Shown one piece after another: positions 24,181-31,617 of a stretch of DNA of 37,942 nucleotides. A program made the translations under genes and the position numbers. The DNA is taken from positions 1 through 37,942 of the forward strand of contig CAMASJ010000006.1 in NCBI GenBank assembly GCA_945860685.1, read 5' to 3'. The first letter of the stretch is position 1. Each line of letters opens with the position of its first letter. The DNA comes from Akkermansia muciniphila. GTDB lineage: Bacteria > Verrucomicrobiota > Verrucomicrobiia > Limisphaerales > UBA9464. The notes beneath the pieces were generated by a model that worked only from the letters and a program-made list of their open reading frames with translations, was not told where the DNA came from and ran no database searches.

Positions 24181-24672
24181 TCAGGCCGCCTTCCCCTTCT
24201 GAAGGATCGCGTCCGCATCCGCGGACGAGACCTTGTGGTGGAGCTCCTCGTTGACCAAGACGACCGGGGCCGTGCCGCAGCTCGCGAGGCATTCGACGAA
24301 CTCGACCGTGAACTTTCCGTCCGGCGTCGTCTGCGGCGCGTGTGCGTGCGGATCAAGGCCGAGCTTCGAACAGAAACGCTCCCGGAGCTCGCCGCTGCCC
24401 TGCAGGGCGCAGCTCAGCGTGCGGCAGACCTTGACGTGCGTCTTACCGAGCGGCTCCTGACGGAACATCGGGTAGAACGTCACCAGCTCGTACACGTTGA
24501 TCGGCTGCAGGCCCAACTTGCGGGCGGTCCACTCCACGGCGTCCTTGGAGACGTATCCGAAGTGCTCCTGCAGTGCGTGCAGGAACATGAGCGACGCGCT
24601 CCGCTTGACCGGGTAGTGCGTCGTGATCTCGTCGAGCTCGGACTCGAGATGGCTGGGAACGGTGAAACTCAT
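24181..24672 (-). CDS. nuoE: NADH-quinone oxidoreductase subunit E (2Fe-2S)
   Basis: This 163-aa thioredoxin-like subunit carries 2Fe-2S cluster N1a. The N-terminal helical part contains KRSASLMFLHALQEHFGYVS and NVYELVTFYPMFRQEP. The ligands are in VCRTLSCALQG (C-x4-C) and ECLASCGTAPVVLVNEE (C-x3-C). It starts 12 bp after nuoD and ends 36 bp from the tRNA gene, which is read in the opposite direction. Confidence 0.95.
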   Translation of the reverse strand: MSFTVPSHLESELDEITTHYPVKRSASLMFLHALQEHFGYVSKDAVEWTARKLGLQPINVYELVTFYPMFRQEPLGKTHVKVCRTLSCALQGSGELRERFCSKLGLDPHAHAPQTTPDGKFTVEFVECLASCGTAPVVLVNEELHHKVSSADADAILQKGKAA

Positions 24673-24684
24673 CGTCGGAAATCC

Positions 24685-25968
24685 TTATCGGTCACACTCG
24701 CCCATCACGAAGTCGAACGAGCCGAGGATGGACACGATGTCGCTCATCATGTGGCCCGGCAGCACCTCGGGCAGGATGCCGAGGTTCACGAACGACGGGG
24801 CCCGGATCTTCAGCCGGTAGGGCGTGCCGCCACCGCGGCTGTGGATGTAGAAGCCGAGTTCCCCCTTCGGGTTTTCGGCGCCGAAATAGACCTCGCCCGG
24901 AGGCGCGTTGACCCCCTGGGTCACGATCATGAACTGGTGGATCAGTTCCTCCATGCCCATCAGCACCTTGGTCTTGGGAGGCAGGGTGACCTTGCCGTCC
25001 AAGATGCTGACCGGTTCCCGCGACACGTTGTCAGCCCCGCCGGGGATGCGGTCGAGGCACTGGCGCAGGATCCGAACGCTCTGGCGCATCTCCTCCATGC
25101 GGACGAGATAGCGGTCGTAGCAATCGCCCACGGAACCCACCGGGACGTCGAACTCGAGGTCCTTGTAGACGAGGTAGGGATTGGCCTTGCGGACGTCGTA
25201 GTCCACTCCGCTGCCCCGCAGGTTCGGACCCGTGAGGCCGTAGTCGATGGCCAACTGGCGTGAAATGACGCCGACGTCGCGGGTGCGGTCCACGAAGATG
25301 CGGTTGCGGGTCAGCAACGTCTCGGACTCGGCGATGTTGAGCACGACCTCGTCGAGGAACTTGCGGACCGCCTGGATCCATCCCGGCGGACAGTCGCGGG
25401 TCAGTCCGCCCACCCGCGTGTAGCTGGTGGTGAAACGGGCGCCGGTCAGCGACTCGCACAGATTGTAGATCTTCTCCCGCTCGGTGAAGGTGTGGAGGAA
25501 GACCGTCAACGCGCCGACGTCCATCGCGAACGCGCCCAGCCCGAGCAGGTGGGCGGAGATGCGGGCCAGCTCGCAGCAGATGACCCGCATGTACTGACCG
25601 CGCGGCGGGATCGCGTCATCGATGCCCATCAGCTTCTCGACGGCGAGGACGTAGGCGACGTTGTTCGCGAGCGGCGCGAGGTAGTCCAACCGGTCCGTGT
25701 AGGGCACGAACTGGTTGTAGGTCATGTTCTCGGCGATCTTCTCGTCGCCCCGATGGAGGTAGCCGACGTCGGGAATCGCCTTGGTGATGGTCTCACCGTC
25801 CATCTCCACCAGGATCCGCAACACGCCGTGAGTGGACGGATGCGACGGGCCCATGTTGAGCACGAGCTTGTCGCCCTTGAGATCCTGGATGTCGTCGTCG
25901 GAGGCGGCCGCCACCGCGGCGGAAGCACGGGCCGCGGGGTCCTTGAATTCGATGGTCTGCGTGGCCAT
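24685..25968 (-). CDS. nuoD: NADH-quinone oxidoreductase subunit D (49 kDa)
   Basis: This peripheral-arm subunit (427 aa), related to hydrogenase large subunits, forms most of the quinone-reducing site with NuoB. The quinone-site histidine is in NMGPSHPSTHGVLRILVEMD, and the quinone-site tyrosine in ENMTYNQFVPYTDRLDYLAP. Other marks are RVGGLTRDCPPGW and a C-terminal end MSDIVSILGSFDFVMGECDR. The first about 28 residues are an Ala-rich extension not usual in the family. It starts 3 bp after nuoC. NuoC and NuoD are separate proteins here, not fused as in E. coli. Confidence 0.97.
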   Translation of the reverse strand: MATQTIEFKDPAARASAAVAAASDDDIQDLKGDKLVLNMGPSHPSTHGVLRILVEMDGETITKAIPDVGYLHRGDEKIAENMTYNQFVPYTDRLDYLAPLANNVAYVLAVEKLMGIDDAIPPRGQYMRVICCELARISAHLLGLGAFAMDVGALTVFLHTFTEREKIYNLCESLTGARFTTSYTRVGGLTRDCPPGWIQAVRKFLDEVVLNIAESETLLTRNRIFVDRTRDVGVISRQLAIDYGLTGPNLRGSGVDYDVRKANPYLVYKDLEFDVPVGSVGDCYDRYLVRMEEMRQSVRILRQCLDRIPGGADNVSREPVSILDGKVTLPPKTKVLMGMEELIHQFMIVTQGVNAPPGEVYFGAENPKGELGFYIHSRGGGTPYRLKIRAPSFVNLGILPEVLPGHMMSDIVSILGSFDFVMGECDR

Positions 25969-25971
25969 GGC

Positions 25972-26553
25972 TTACTCTTCGGGATTCCGGACGCGGGGTT
26001 CGCGGGCGATGGCGTCCTTGCCGCCGGCCACGGTGACGAAAGGTCCGCCCTCGAGGGGCGCGGACCGGGTGAAGGCGACCTCGGGCAATTCGGTGGGCTT
26101 GCCCGCCAGCGGGAAGTCCTTGCGCAGCGGGAAGTACGGATAGCCGTCCCACATCAGGATGCGCCGCAGGTCCGGATGACCCGCGAACCGGATGCCCATC
26201 ATGTCGTAGACCTCGCGCTCATGCCAATCGGCCGTGCGCCACACACCGCAAACGGTCGGAACCTCCGACAATTCCTCGCCGACCGAGGTCTTCAGGCGCA
26301 GATGGACATGATGCCCGGTGCCGTAGAGCTCATAGACCACGGTCCAGCGGGGATCCTCGCCGTAGTTGTCGATGCTGCTGAGGTCCAACAACATGTCGAA
26401 GCCGAGGGAGCTCTTGGCGAACTGGCAGACCTCGACGATCCGGCTCGGGTCGGAAACAGTGAGGGTCGCCTCGCCCCGGAACTCGACCGGAGCGGACAAC
26501 AACTCGCCGAACTTCTCGCGAAGCTGGTTCGCGAATTCAATGGGTGTGGCCAC
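25972..26553 (-). CDS. nuoC: NADH-quinone oxidoreductase subunit C (30 kDa)
   Basis: This 193-aa structural subunit of the peripheral arm has the family signature EREVYDMMGIRFAGHPDLRR followed by ILMWDGYPYFPLRKDFPL. It begins at a GTG (26553) with ATPIEFANQLREKF. About 30 residues after the signature region (EVAFTRSAPLEGGPFVTVAG) form a longer C-terminal tail. It lies 12 bp after nuoB and 3 bp before nuoD. Confidence 0.95.
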   Translation of the reverse strand: MATPIEFANQLREKFGELLSAPVEFRGEATLTVSDPSRIVEVCQFAKSSLGFDMLLDLSSIDNYGEDPRWTVVYELYGTGHHVHLRLKTSVGEELSEVPTVCGVWRTADWHEREVYDMMGIRFAGHPDLRRILMWDGYPYFPLRKDFPLAGKPTELPEVAFTRSAPLEGGPFVTVAGGKDAIAREPRVRNPEE

Positions 26554-26565
26554 GAAATCTGGGAG

Positions 26566-27168
26566 TTAACGTTGAAGTACCTCTCCCCGTTCTCCGAGCT
26601 CGATACCCAGAGAGCCATATTTCTCCGGGGCGGAATCGCGCTTCAGATCTCGGGTGATGGGTTCCTTGGAGACCTTGTTCTGCAGGCGGATCAAGGCGTC
26701 GAGCAGCGCTTCGGGACGTGGTGGGCATCCGGCCACGTAGACGTCGACGGGCAGGATGTTGTCGACCCCCTGGAGCACCGCGTAGCTGCGGTACATGCCA
26801 CCGGTGGAGGCGCAGGCACCCATGGCGATCACCCACTTGGGCTCGGCCATCTGCTCGTAGATACGCCGGACCGCCAAGGCCATCTTGTAGGTCACCGTGC
26901 CGGCCACGATCATCACGTCCGACTGGCGGGGCGAGAAACGCATCACCTCGGAACCGAAGCGGGAGATGTCGAACCGGCTGGCGCCGACCGCCATCAGCTC
27001 GATGCCACAGCAGGCGAGTCCCATCGGCATCGGCCACAGCGAATTCTTGCGGAACCAGTTCAAGGCCGCGTCCACCGTGGTATGGACGACTTCACCCTCG
27101 ATCTTCGAGTTGTATCCGAATTCCGCGGTGGACGGACCACGACCGGAGGCTGGGGAGGAGACATCCAT
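26566..27168 (-). CDS. nuoB: NADH-quinone oxidoreductase subunit B (N2 cluster)
   Basis: This subunit holds the terminal 4Fe-4S cluster N2, which reduces quinone. The ligands are the adjacent cysteines in [12 protein letters not shown] (53, 54), then GACAST (119) and AGCPPRPE (148), counted from the ATG at 27168. The track start at 27177 is a TTG three codons upstream; the ATG (MDVSSPASG) is preferred. 200 aa. This is the first gene of the operon: nuoA, normally directly upstream, is absent and the next gene upstream is aat. A promoter and a CRP/FNR-type palindrome lie in the 124-bp gap. Confidence 0.96.
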   Translation of the reverse strand: MDVSSPASGRGPSTAEFGYNSKIEGEVVHTTVDAALNWFRKNSLWPMPMGLACCGIELMAVGASRFDISRFGSEVMRFSPRQSDVMIVAGTVTYKMALAVRRIYEQMAEPKWVIAMGACASTGGMYRSYAVLQGVDNILPVDVYVAGCPPRPEALLDALIRLQNKVSKEPITRDLKRDSAPEKYGSLGIELGERGEVLQR

Positions 27169-27208
27169 AAAAGACAAGGGACGGGGAGGAATCCCCGGAA
27201 CGGGCGAA

Positions 27209-27236
27209 ACTATGTTTGCGTCTCCCGGAGCGGCAA
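27209..27236 (-). promoter_or_regulatory. Candidate promoter of the nuo operon
   Basis: On the minus strand TTGCCG (27231-27236) and CATAGT (27209-27214) are separated by 16 bases, with four of six matches each to the -35 and -10 consensus. Transcription would start near 27202, about 35 bases before the nuoB ATG. Confidence 0.4.
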
Positions 27237-27242
27237 GAGGGT

Positions 27243-27262
27243 TTTGTGAAGTTTTTCACAAA
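27243..27262. promoter_or_regulatory. CRP/FNR-family operator-like palindrome
   Basis: TTTGTGAA-GTTT-TTCACAAA is a perfect 8+4+8 inverted repeat. It contains TGTGA-N6-TCACA, the consensus half-sites of CRP-type regulators. Its centre is about 50 bases upstream of the predicted nuo start point. It is too AT-rich, and lacks a following T-run, to be a terminator for aat. Confidence 0.6.
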
Positions 27263-27292
27263 GTCCCGCAATCCACCGACAACGGGTGGCAA

Positions 27293-27949
27293 TCAGCCGA
27301 AACGGCACGGGGTCTCCACCGCCACGGCCAGGCGCTTCAGGTATTCCGTCCGTGGGATCTCGTGAGCACCCAACTGACGCGTGGTCGGGGTGAGCATCTG
27401 GGTGTCGAACAACCGATAGCCCCGCTCGGCCAACCGACGCTCCAGATGCACCAATGCCACCTTCGAGGCGTCGTCGGCCCGATGGAACATCGATTCCCCG
27501 GCGAAGAAGGCCCCGATTGATACACCATAGATGCCTCCGACCAGGACGCCGTCCTTCCAGCACTCCACGCTGTGGGCGTGTCCTGCCCGGGCGAGGGCGT
27601 TGTAGGCGTGGATGAAGGCGTCGGAGATCCAGCAGGCCGATTCCCGCCGGGGAACCATGGCGCAGCATCGGATCACCGAGTCGAACGCCTTGTCGTAGGT
27701 GACCTCGTACGGCGCCTTCTTCAGCGTGCGAGCGAGCGAGCGTCCGATGTGGAGGCCTCCGATCTCGAAGACGGCGCGGGGATCGGGACTCCACCAGGTG
27801 ATGGGTTCCGCCGACCACGGGAAGAGCCCGCTCCGGTAGGCGAGCAACATCCGGGTAACCGTAAGGTCTCCGCCCACCGCAACCAGTCCGTCAACCCGGG
27901 ACTTGCGGGGATCCGGAAACCAGAGCCGTTCGTCGAGGAAGGTCACCAT
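27293..27949 (-). CDS. aat: Leucyl/phenylalanyl-tRNA--protein transferase
   Basis: This cytoplasmic enzyme transfers Leu or Phe from aminoacyl-tRNA to proteins with N-terminal Arg or Lys, creating N-degrons read by ClpS. The length (218 aa) is typical. Family blocks are FPDPRKSRVDGLVAVGGDL, LLAYRSGLFPWSAEPITWWS with PDPRAVF, HSVECWKDGVLVGGIYGVSI with GAFFAGESMFHR, and LFDTQMLTPTTRQLGAHEIP. It starts 6 bp after the DUF2017 gene and is the last gene of the clpS operon. Confidence 0.96.
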   Translation of the reverse strand: MVTFLDERLWFPDPRKSRVDGLVAVGGDLTVTRMLLAYRSGLFPWSAEPITWWSPDPRAVFEIGGLHIGRSLARTLKKAPYEVTYDKAFDSVIRCCAMVPRRESACWISDAFIHAYNALARAGHAHSVECWKDGVLVGGIYGVSIGAFFAGESMFHRADDASKVALVHLERRLAERGYRLFDTQMLTPTTRQLGAHEIPRTEYLKRLAVAVETPCRFG

Positions 27950-27955
27950 GCGGAT

Positions 27956-28426
27956 TCACTCCGGATCCAATCCCCGCAGGACGACGTTCAGGAAGCGGCT
28001 CGAGAGCTCGAGGATCCAACGGTCGAGGAACTCCACCGTCCCGGGGACCACCTCGACACGGTCCTCCTCGCCGACAGGGCAACCGAGACGTTCCCAGGCA
28101 CCGATCCGGATCTCGTTCAGCGACTGGAGCAGCATCTCGGTCTGGTCGGGATCGAGGGTCCAGCGATGGCCTTCGTCGGCGGCGAGGCATTGGACGGGAT
28201 CCCTCAGCGAGCCGGTGAGCACGCGGTGGTTGCCGGCCCGGCTTTCCTCAAGCCGTTCGGCGAGGTCGGCGCGGTAACGGGCGTCGAGTCCGGGGGATTG
28301 CCGGCTGAGCCCCGGCGTGCGTCCCGGCCGCGTGATCGCCGCCTCGAAGAGCAACAGAAGCAGATCCCTCTGGCCTGAACGCAGGTGCCAGACCGTCATG
28401 CCGTCTTCCTTGGAAAGCAGTCTCAC
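27956..28426 (-). CDS. DUF2017-like protein of the clpS-aat operon
   Basis: This 156-aa protein matches the pattern I recall for DUF2017, a family encoded next to clpS in Actinobacteria, especially in the region LQSLNEIRIGAWERLGCPVG near the C-terminal third. The N-terminal half (LRSGQRDLLLLLFEAAITRP) is helical. There are no catalytic motifs or membrane segments, and the function of the family is unknown. The GTG start at 28426 overlaps the clpS stop (GTGA), so the two are translationally coupled; an ATG at 28399 is the alternative. Its place between clpS and aat suggests a role in N-degron recognition or Clp delivery, which is inference. Confidence 0.7.
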   Translation of the reverse strand: MRLLSKEDGMTVWHLRSGQRDLLLLLFEAAITRPGRTPGLSRQSPGLDARYRADLAERLEESRAGNHRVLTGSLRDPVQCLAADEGHRWTLDPDQTEMLLQSLNEIRIGAWERLGCPVGEEDRVEVVPGTVEFLDRWILELSSRFLNVVLRGLDPE

Positions 28427-28722
28427 GCGTCCTGTTCCACCGTGGCGTTCAACGAATAGCCCTGCAAGGCGTGGACGTGGAACTCCGCCATCTCGAAGTC
28501 CTCGCGCACCAGCACGCTCTTCCCCTTCTCGTGCACCTCCATCATGTGGCGCTCGGCCTTCGCGCGGTCCCAGCCGAAGACCTTCTGGAAGACATGGGTC
28601 ACGAAGTTCATCAGGTTCACCGGGTCGTCCCAGCAGACGACCAGGTAACCCGGTTCCTTCGCGGTCTTGGCCTCCGGATCGGTGTCGATCGCGGGTGCCG
28701 GATTCTGGGTGGTTCCCGCCAT
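28423..28722 (-). CDS. clpS: ATP-dependent Clp protease adaptor ClpS
   Basis: This 99-aa adaptor binds N-terminal Leu, Phe, Tyr or Trp and passes the substrate to ClpA/ClpC. The core is GYLVVCWDDPVNLMNFVTHV, FQKVFGWDRAKAERHMMEVH, EKGKSVLVREDFEMAEFHVH and ALQGYSLNATVEQD. The WDDPVNLM form is the type seen in Actinobacteria, rather than the NDDYTPM form of Proteobacteria. The Asp pair and the Met of the binding pocket are kept. About 20 disordered residues precede the fold. It is the first gene of the clpS-DUF2017-aat operon and divergent from the histidine kinase gene, with 109 bp between the preferred starts. Confidence 0.92.
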   Translation of the reverse strand: MAGTTQNPAPAIDTDPEAKTAKEPGYLVVCWDDPVNLMNFVTHVFQKVFGWDRAKAERHMMEVHEKGKSVLVREDFEMAEFHVHALQGYSLNATVEQDA

Positions 28723-28831
28723 GGCGGAGACACTAGTGGGATGACTCCGGCCGACAAGGGTGCGGAAACCGAAGCGCGAGGACTCGGTTTCTGCGTGTTC
28801 CGGCCTGCGCCATCCAGCAGGATCCCGGCAC

Positions 28832-30748
28832 GTGATCCGTCACCCCGCATCGACGGCGCCCACCGGCCCGCGATGCCGGTGGGAATGTCCGTTCGGGATC
28901 GGCGTCCTGCGCTGGTGGTGTCTTCTGCTGCTGTTCGCGGGCGCACCGCAGTCGCTTTCGGAATCCAACGAGCCGGAACCTACTCTTCCCTCCCCGCCAC
29001 CCGCACTGCCCGTCCTCCGATCTCTGTTCCGCGCCGGCGACGATCCCGCCTGGGGCCAGCCGACGATCTCCGAGTCTGCCTGGAAAACGGTCCGGCTCGA
29101 CCGTGGATGGCATTCCCAGGAGTTGGGCATGCCTTGGAAGGTCGGTGACCGCGGTTGGTACCGCATCTGGATCGACGCTCCGTCGAATGCGGCCGGGGAA
29201 ACCTGGGCGGTTTCCGCCGGATTCGTCGGCAACATCTCGGAGCTGTGGGTGAATGGCCACGCGGTCGGAACCAACGGTTCCTTCACCGCCCACGAGGTGA
29301 CCGCGCAACGGCTCGTCCATGCGGCCCTCGTTCCACCAGGTCTTATGCAGCCGGGTTCGAACCTGTTCGCGGTCCGGGTGCTGAACATCGGAGGCGAAGG
29401 CGGGATCCTCGGTGGCCCGGTCGGCGTGTTCCCGGCCCGGCGGTTCATCCCCCTCTGGACCCATACAGAACTCCAACGCGAGGTCATCCGCATCGGCCTG
29501 GCGGCGCTCTGCTTCGGCTGGGCCGCCATTCCCCTGCTCTTCCGCCTCGTGGGCGACCGCACACGGATCCTGCGGGGTTCCGCCGTCCCCGCGATGCTGC
29601 TCGGCCTGCTCACGCTCATCCACACCCAGTGGTGGAACTCGATCGACCTCGGGCCCATGCGACCGTTGCTGCCGCTGGTCGGCTGGTTGGCGGCGGGCAT
29701 CAACGCCGCGGCGATCTACGGCTTCGCCCACAACCTCGGGAGCCCGTCGCGTCTGTGGGACACCTGGGCCACGGTGGGGCTCGTCGCGTTCTTCCCGGTT
29801 TCGCTCCAGTACGTCTCCGAAATGGAGGCGTTCATGGAGGTGTACGCCGGCTATTCGGCCTTCATGCAGGTGGCCATCGCCTCCCAATGCCTCCGCGCCC
29901 CGCCCGAACGGCGGGCGACCGCCCGCGCCACCCTCGTCGGCACCCTCGCCCTGACCGCCAGCAGCCTCTCCGTCGCCGCGCTCGGCATCTGGCCGTTCCT
30001 CCCCTTCGCCGCCTTGAGATGGTCGCCCACGGACGTCTCCATCCTTGCATTCCTCGCCCTTCTCGCCGGTTCCCTCCTCCGCGAGCACGTGCGCGCCCGC
30101 AACGCCCAGGTCGAACTCGGAAGACGTCTGGTCGCCGCCCACTCCGAGGAACGGCGCCAGATCGGCCGCCAACTCCACGACGGCGTGCTGCAGGACATCC
30201 AGTATTGGAGGCTCCAGTCCGACCGCTCGATGGAAGACCTCGACAGCGATGCCGCGGCGGAGCGGCTCGACAGGGTCTCCTCCGGCCTGCTCAACACCGC
30301 CCGCGATCTCCGCCGGGTGGCCGAGGATCTCCAGCCCCTGACCACCCGTGAGGTCGGCCTGGGCGAGGCCCTCGCGGCACTTGGCCGACGCCTCTCGGAG
30401 CGCCACGACGTCCAGGTCCGCACCACCACACGACTGCGCGACGACGTTCCGGATTGGGTGCGGGAAACACTCTACCGCATCGCGCAGGAGTCATGCGGCA
30501 ATGCCTGCCGCCATTCCGGCGCCCCCGAGGTCTCCATCGCCGTGACCGACGACGGCCGGTCGGTCCGGCTCGAAGTGGTCGACGCCGGCTGCGGCTTCGA
30601 TCCCGCGAAGGTTCCCGAGGGCCACCTCGGCGTCCGGTTCCTCCGGGACCATGCCGAATGGATCGGCGGACGACTTTCCGTGGATTCTTCGCCAGGAACC
30701 GGCACTCGCGTACGGATGGAGATCGGCCGACCCTTCACCCAGAGATGA
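28832..30748 (+). CDS. Sensor histidine kinase with 7TMR-DISM-like input region
   Basis: In the track numbering (start 28760) residues 45-66 are a signal-like helix, about 85-235 an extracytoplasmic jelly-roll-like domain (WKTVRLDRGW, GDRGWYRIWIDA, ELWVNGHAVG), about 240-440 seven hydrophobic helices, then a short coiled coil. The HisKA_3 motif is EERRQIGRQLHDGVLQDIQY (His473), followed by an ATPase domain with ESCGNACRHSGAPEVSI and DAGCGFDP. This architecture belongs to the NarX/DegS type of kinases. The GTG at 28832 is preferred because AGGA lies 9 bases upstream and the signal segment then begins sensibly (638 aa). The 3' end overlaps the response regulator gene by 4 bp (ATGA). Confidence 0.85.
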   Translation: MIRHPASTAPTGPRCRWECPFGIGVLRWWCLLLLFAGAPQSLSESNEPEPTLPSPPPALPVLRSLFRAGDDPAWGQPTISESAWKTVRLDRGWHSQELGMPWKVGDRGWYRIWIDAPSNAAGETWAVSAGFVGNISELWVNGHAVGTNGSFTAHEVTAQRLVHAALVPPGLMQPGSNLFAVRVLNIGGEGGILGGPVGVFPARRFIPLWTHTELQREVIRIGLAALCFGWAAIPLLFRLVGDRTRILRGSAVPAMLLGLLTLIHTQWWNSIDLGPMRPLLPLVGWLAAGINAAAIYGFAHNLGSPSRLWDTWATVGLVAFFPVSLQYVSEMEAFMEVYAGYSAFMQVAIASQCLRAPPERRATARATLVGTLALTASSLSVAALGIWPFLPFAALRWSPTDVSILAFLALLAGSLLREHVRARNAQVELGRRLVAAHSEERRQIGRQLHDGVLQDIQYWRLQSDRSMEDLDSDAAAERLDRVSSGLLNTARDLRRVAEDLQPLTTREVGLGEALAALGRRLSERHDVQVRTTTRLRDDVPDWVRETLYRIAQESCGNACRHSGAPEVSIAVTDDGRSVRLEVVDAGCGFDPAKVPEGHLGVRFLRDHAEWIGGRLSVDSSPGTGTRVRMEIGRPFTQR

Positions 30749-31377
30749 GCCCCGACGCCATCACCGTCCTGATCGCGGACGACCATCCCCTCTTCCGGGA
30801 GGGAGTCCGTTCGCTGCTGACCCGCGACGGAAGGTTCCTGGTCGTGGCCGAGGCGGCGCGGGGCGACGAGGCGTTGCGGAAGCTGAAGGAATCGCCGCCA
30901 CGCATCGCACTGCTGGACCACCAGATGCCGGGACTCAGCGGGCTCGAGGTGATCCGCGAGGTCCGGAAGCTGGGATCGTCCACGCGATGCGGCCTGTTGA
31001 CCTCCTTCGGCAAGGCCGCGTTGGTGGCCGAGGCGGTTCGAAGCGGTGCGGACGGCTATCTGCTGAAGGAGGACCCGGCGCGGGTGCTCGTGGACACCGC
31101 GGCCCGGATGGCGGCGGGGGAATGCGCGCTGAGCCCGGGTCTGGACGCCGCCGCGGTGAAGGAGGCGATCAACACCTTGGGCATCAGCGGACGCGAGTCG
31201 GATGTGCTGCGGCTCATGGTGACCGGGACCCCGGCGCCGGAGATCGCGGCGAAACTGGGCATCAGTCCCCGCACCGTGGAGACCTACCGGAACCAACTCG
31301 TGGCCAAGTTCGGCGCGCGCAACGCCATGGACCTGATCCGGCGTGCGGTGGAATCCGGATTCGTCATCGGCTCCTGA
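30745..31377 (+). CDS. NarL/LuxR-family response regulator
   Basis: This 210-aa DNA-binding regulator is the partner of the preceding kinase. The receiver domain has the acidic pair ADDHP (Asp12, 13), phosphoacceptor Asp58 in IALLDHQMPG, Thr86 in LLTSFG and Lys108 in LLKED. The LuxR-type helix-turn-helix is at about 145-205 (SGRESDVLRLMVTGTPAPEI, AAKLGISPRTVETYRNQLVA). The ORF track begins at 30454, but the ATG at 30745, overlapping the kinase stop as ATGA, is the clear start. Target genes are not evident; the ATP synthase operon converges on this gene. Confidence 0.93.
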   Translation: MSPDAITVLIADDHPLFREGVRSLLTRDGRFLVVAEAARGDEALRKLKESPPRIALLDHQMPGLSGLEVIREVRKLGSSTRCGLLTSFGKAALVAEAVRSGADGYLLKEDPARVLVDTAARMAAGECALSPGLDAAAVKEAINTLGISGRESDVLRLMVTGTPAPEIAAKLGISPRTVETYRNQLVAKFGARNAMDLIRRAVESGFVIGS

Positions 31378-31428
31378 GGCCGGCCACGACCCGCTTCGGA
31401 GTCCGGGAATCGGGCGCGTGCGCCGCGA

Positions 31429-31450
31429 AGTGCGCGAGTCCGCACGCACT
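31429..31450 (+). repeat. REP-like sequence, copy B of a dispersed repeat
   Basis: agtgcgcgagtccgc (31429-31443) is identical to the reverse complement of 12526-12540. Both are followed by similar bases (a Cxct..ggaga.aaag pattern), and the copy here is partly self-complementary (AGTGCG...CGCACT). It lies in the gap between the response regulator and the ATP synthase terminator. Confidence 0.5.
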
Positions 31451-31561
31451 GGAGAGAAAGGGATTCGCTGTGCCTTCCCGCTGGGGGTTGGGTCGCGCCT
31501 CGGCCGCGGGCCTGAAGATGCGTTCACAACCCGGGAGAGCCCAGCATCGGCGGACGGAAAT

Positions 31562-31600
31562 GAAAAAGGCCGGACCCATCCTTGTGGAAGGTCCGGCCTG
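31562..31600 (-). terminator. Intrinsic terminator of the atp operon
   Basis: On the minus strand AGGCCGGACC and GGTCCGGCCT form a perfect 10-bp stem with a 13-nt loop, directly followed by TTTT. It lies about 18 bases after the atpC stop. On the plus strand no T-run follows, so it should act only on atp transcripts. Confidence 0.92.
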
Positions 31601-31617
31601 GAAAAGCGGTCGTGGGC

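Noticed and set aside
27243-27262. Terminator for aat
   Set aside because: The stem is AT-rich and no T-run follows on the minus strand; operator-like symmetry fits better.
28733-30406. 557-aa minus-strand ORF
   Set aside because: It overlaps the histidine kinase gene on the other strand; the kinase motifs show that the plus strand is coding.
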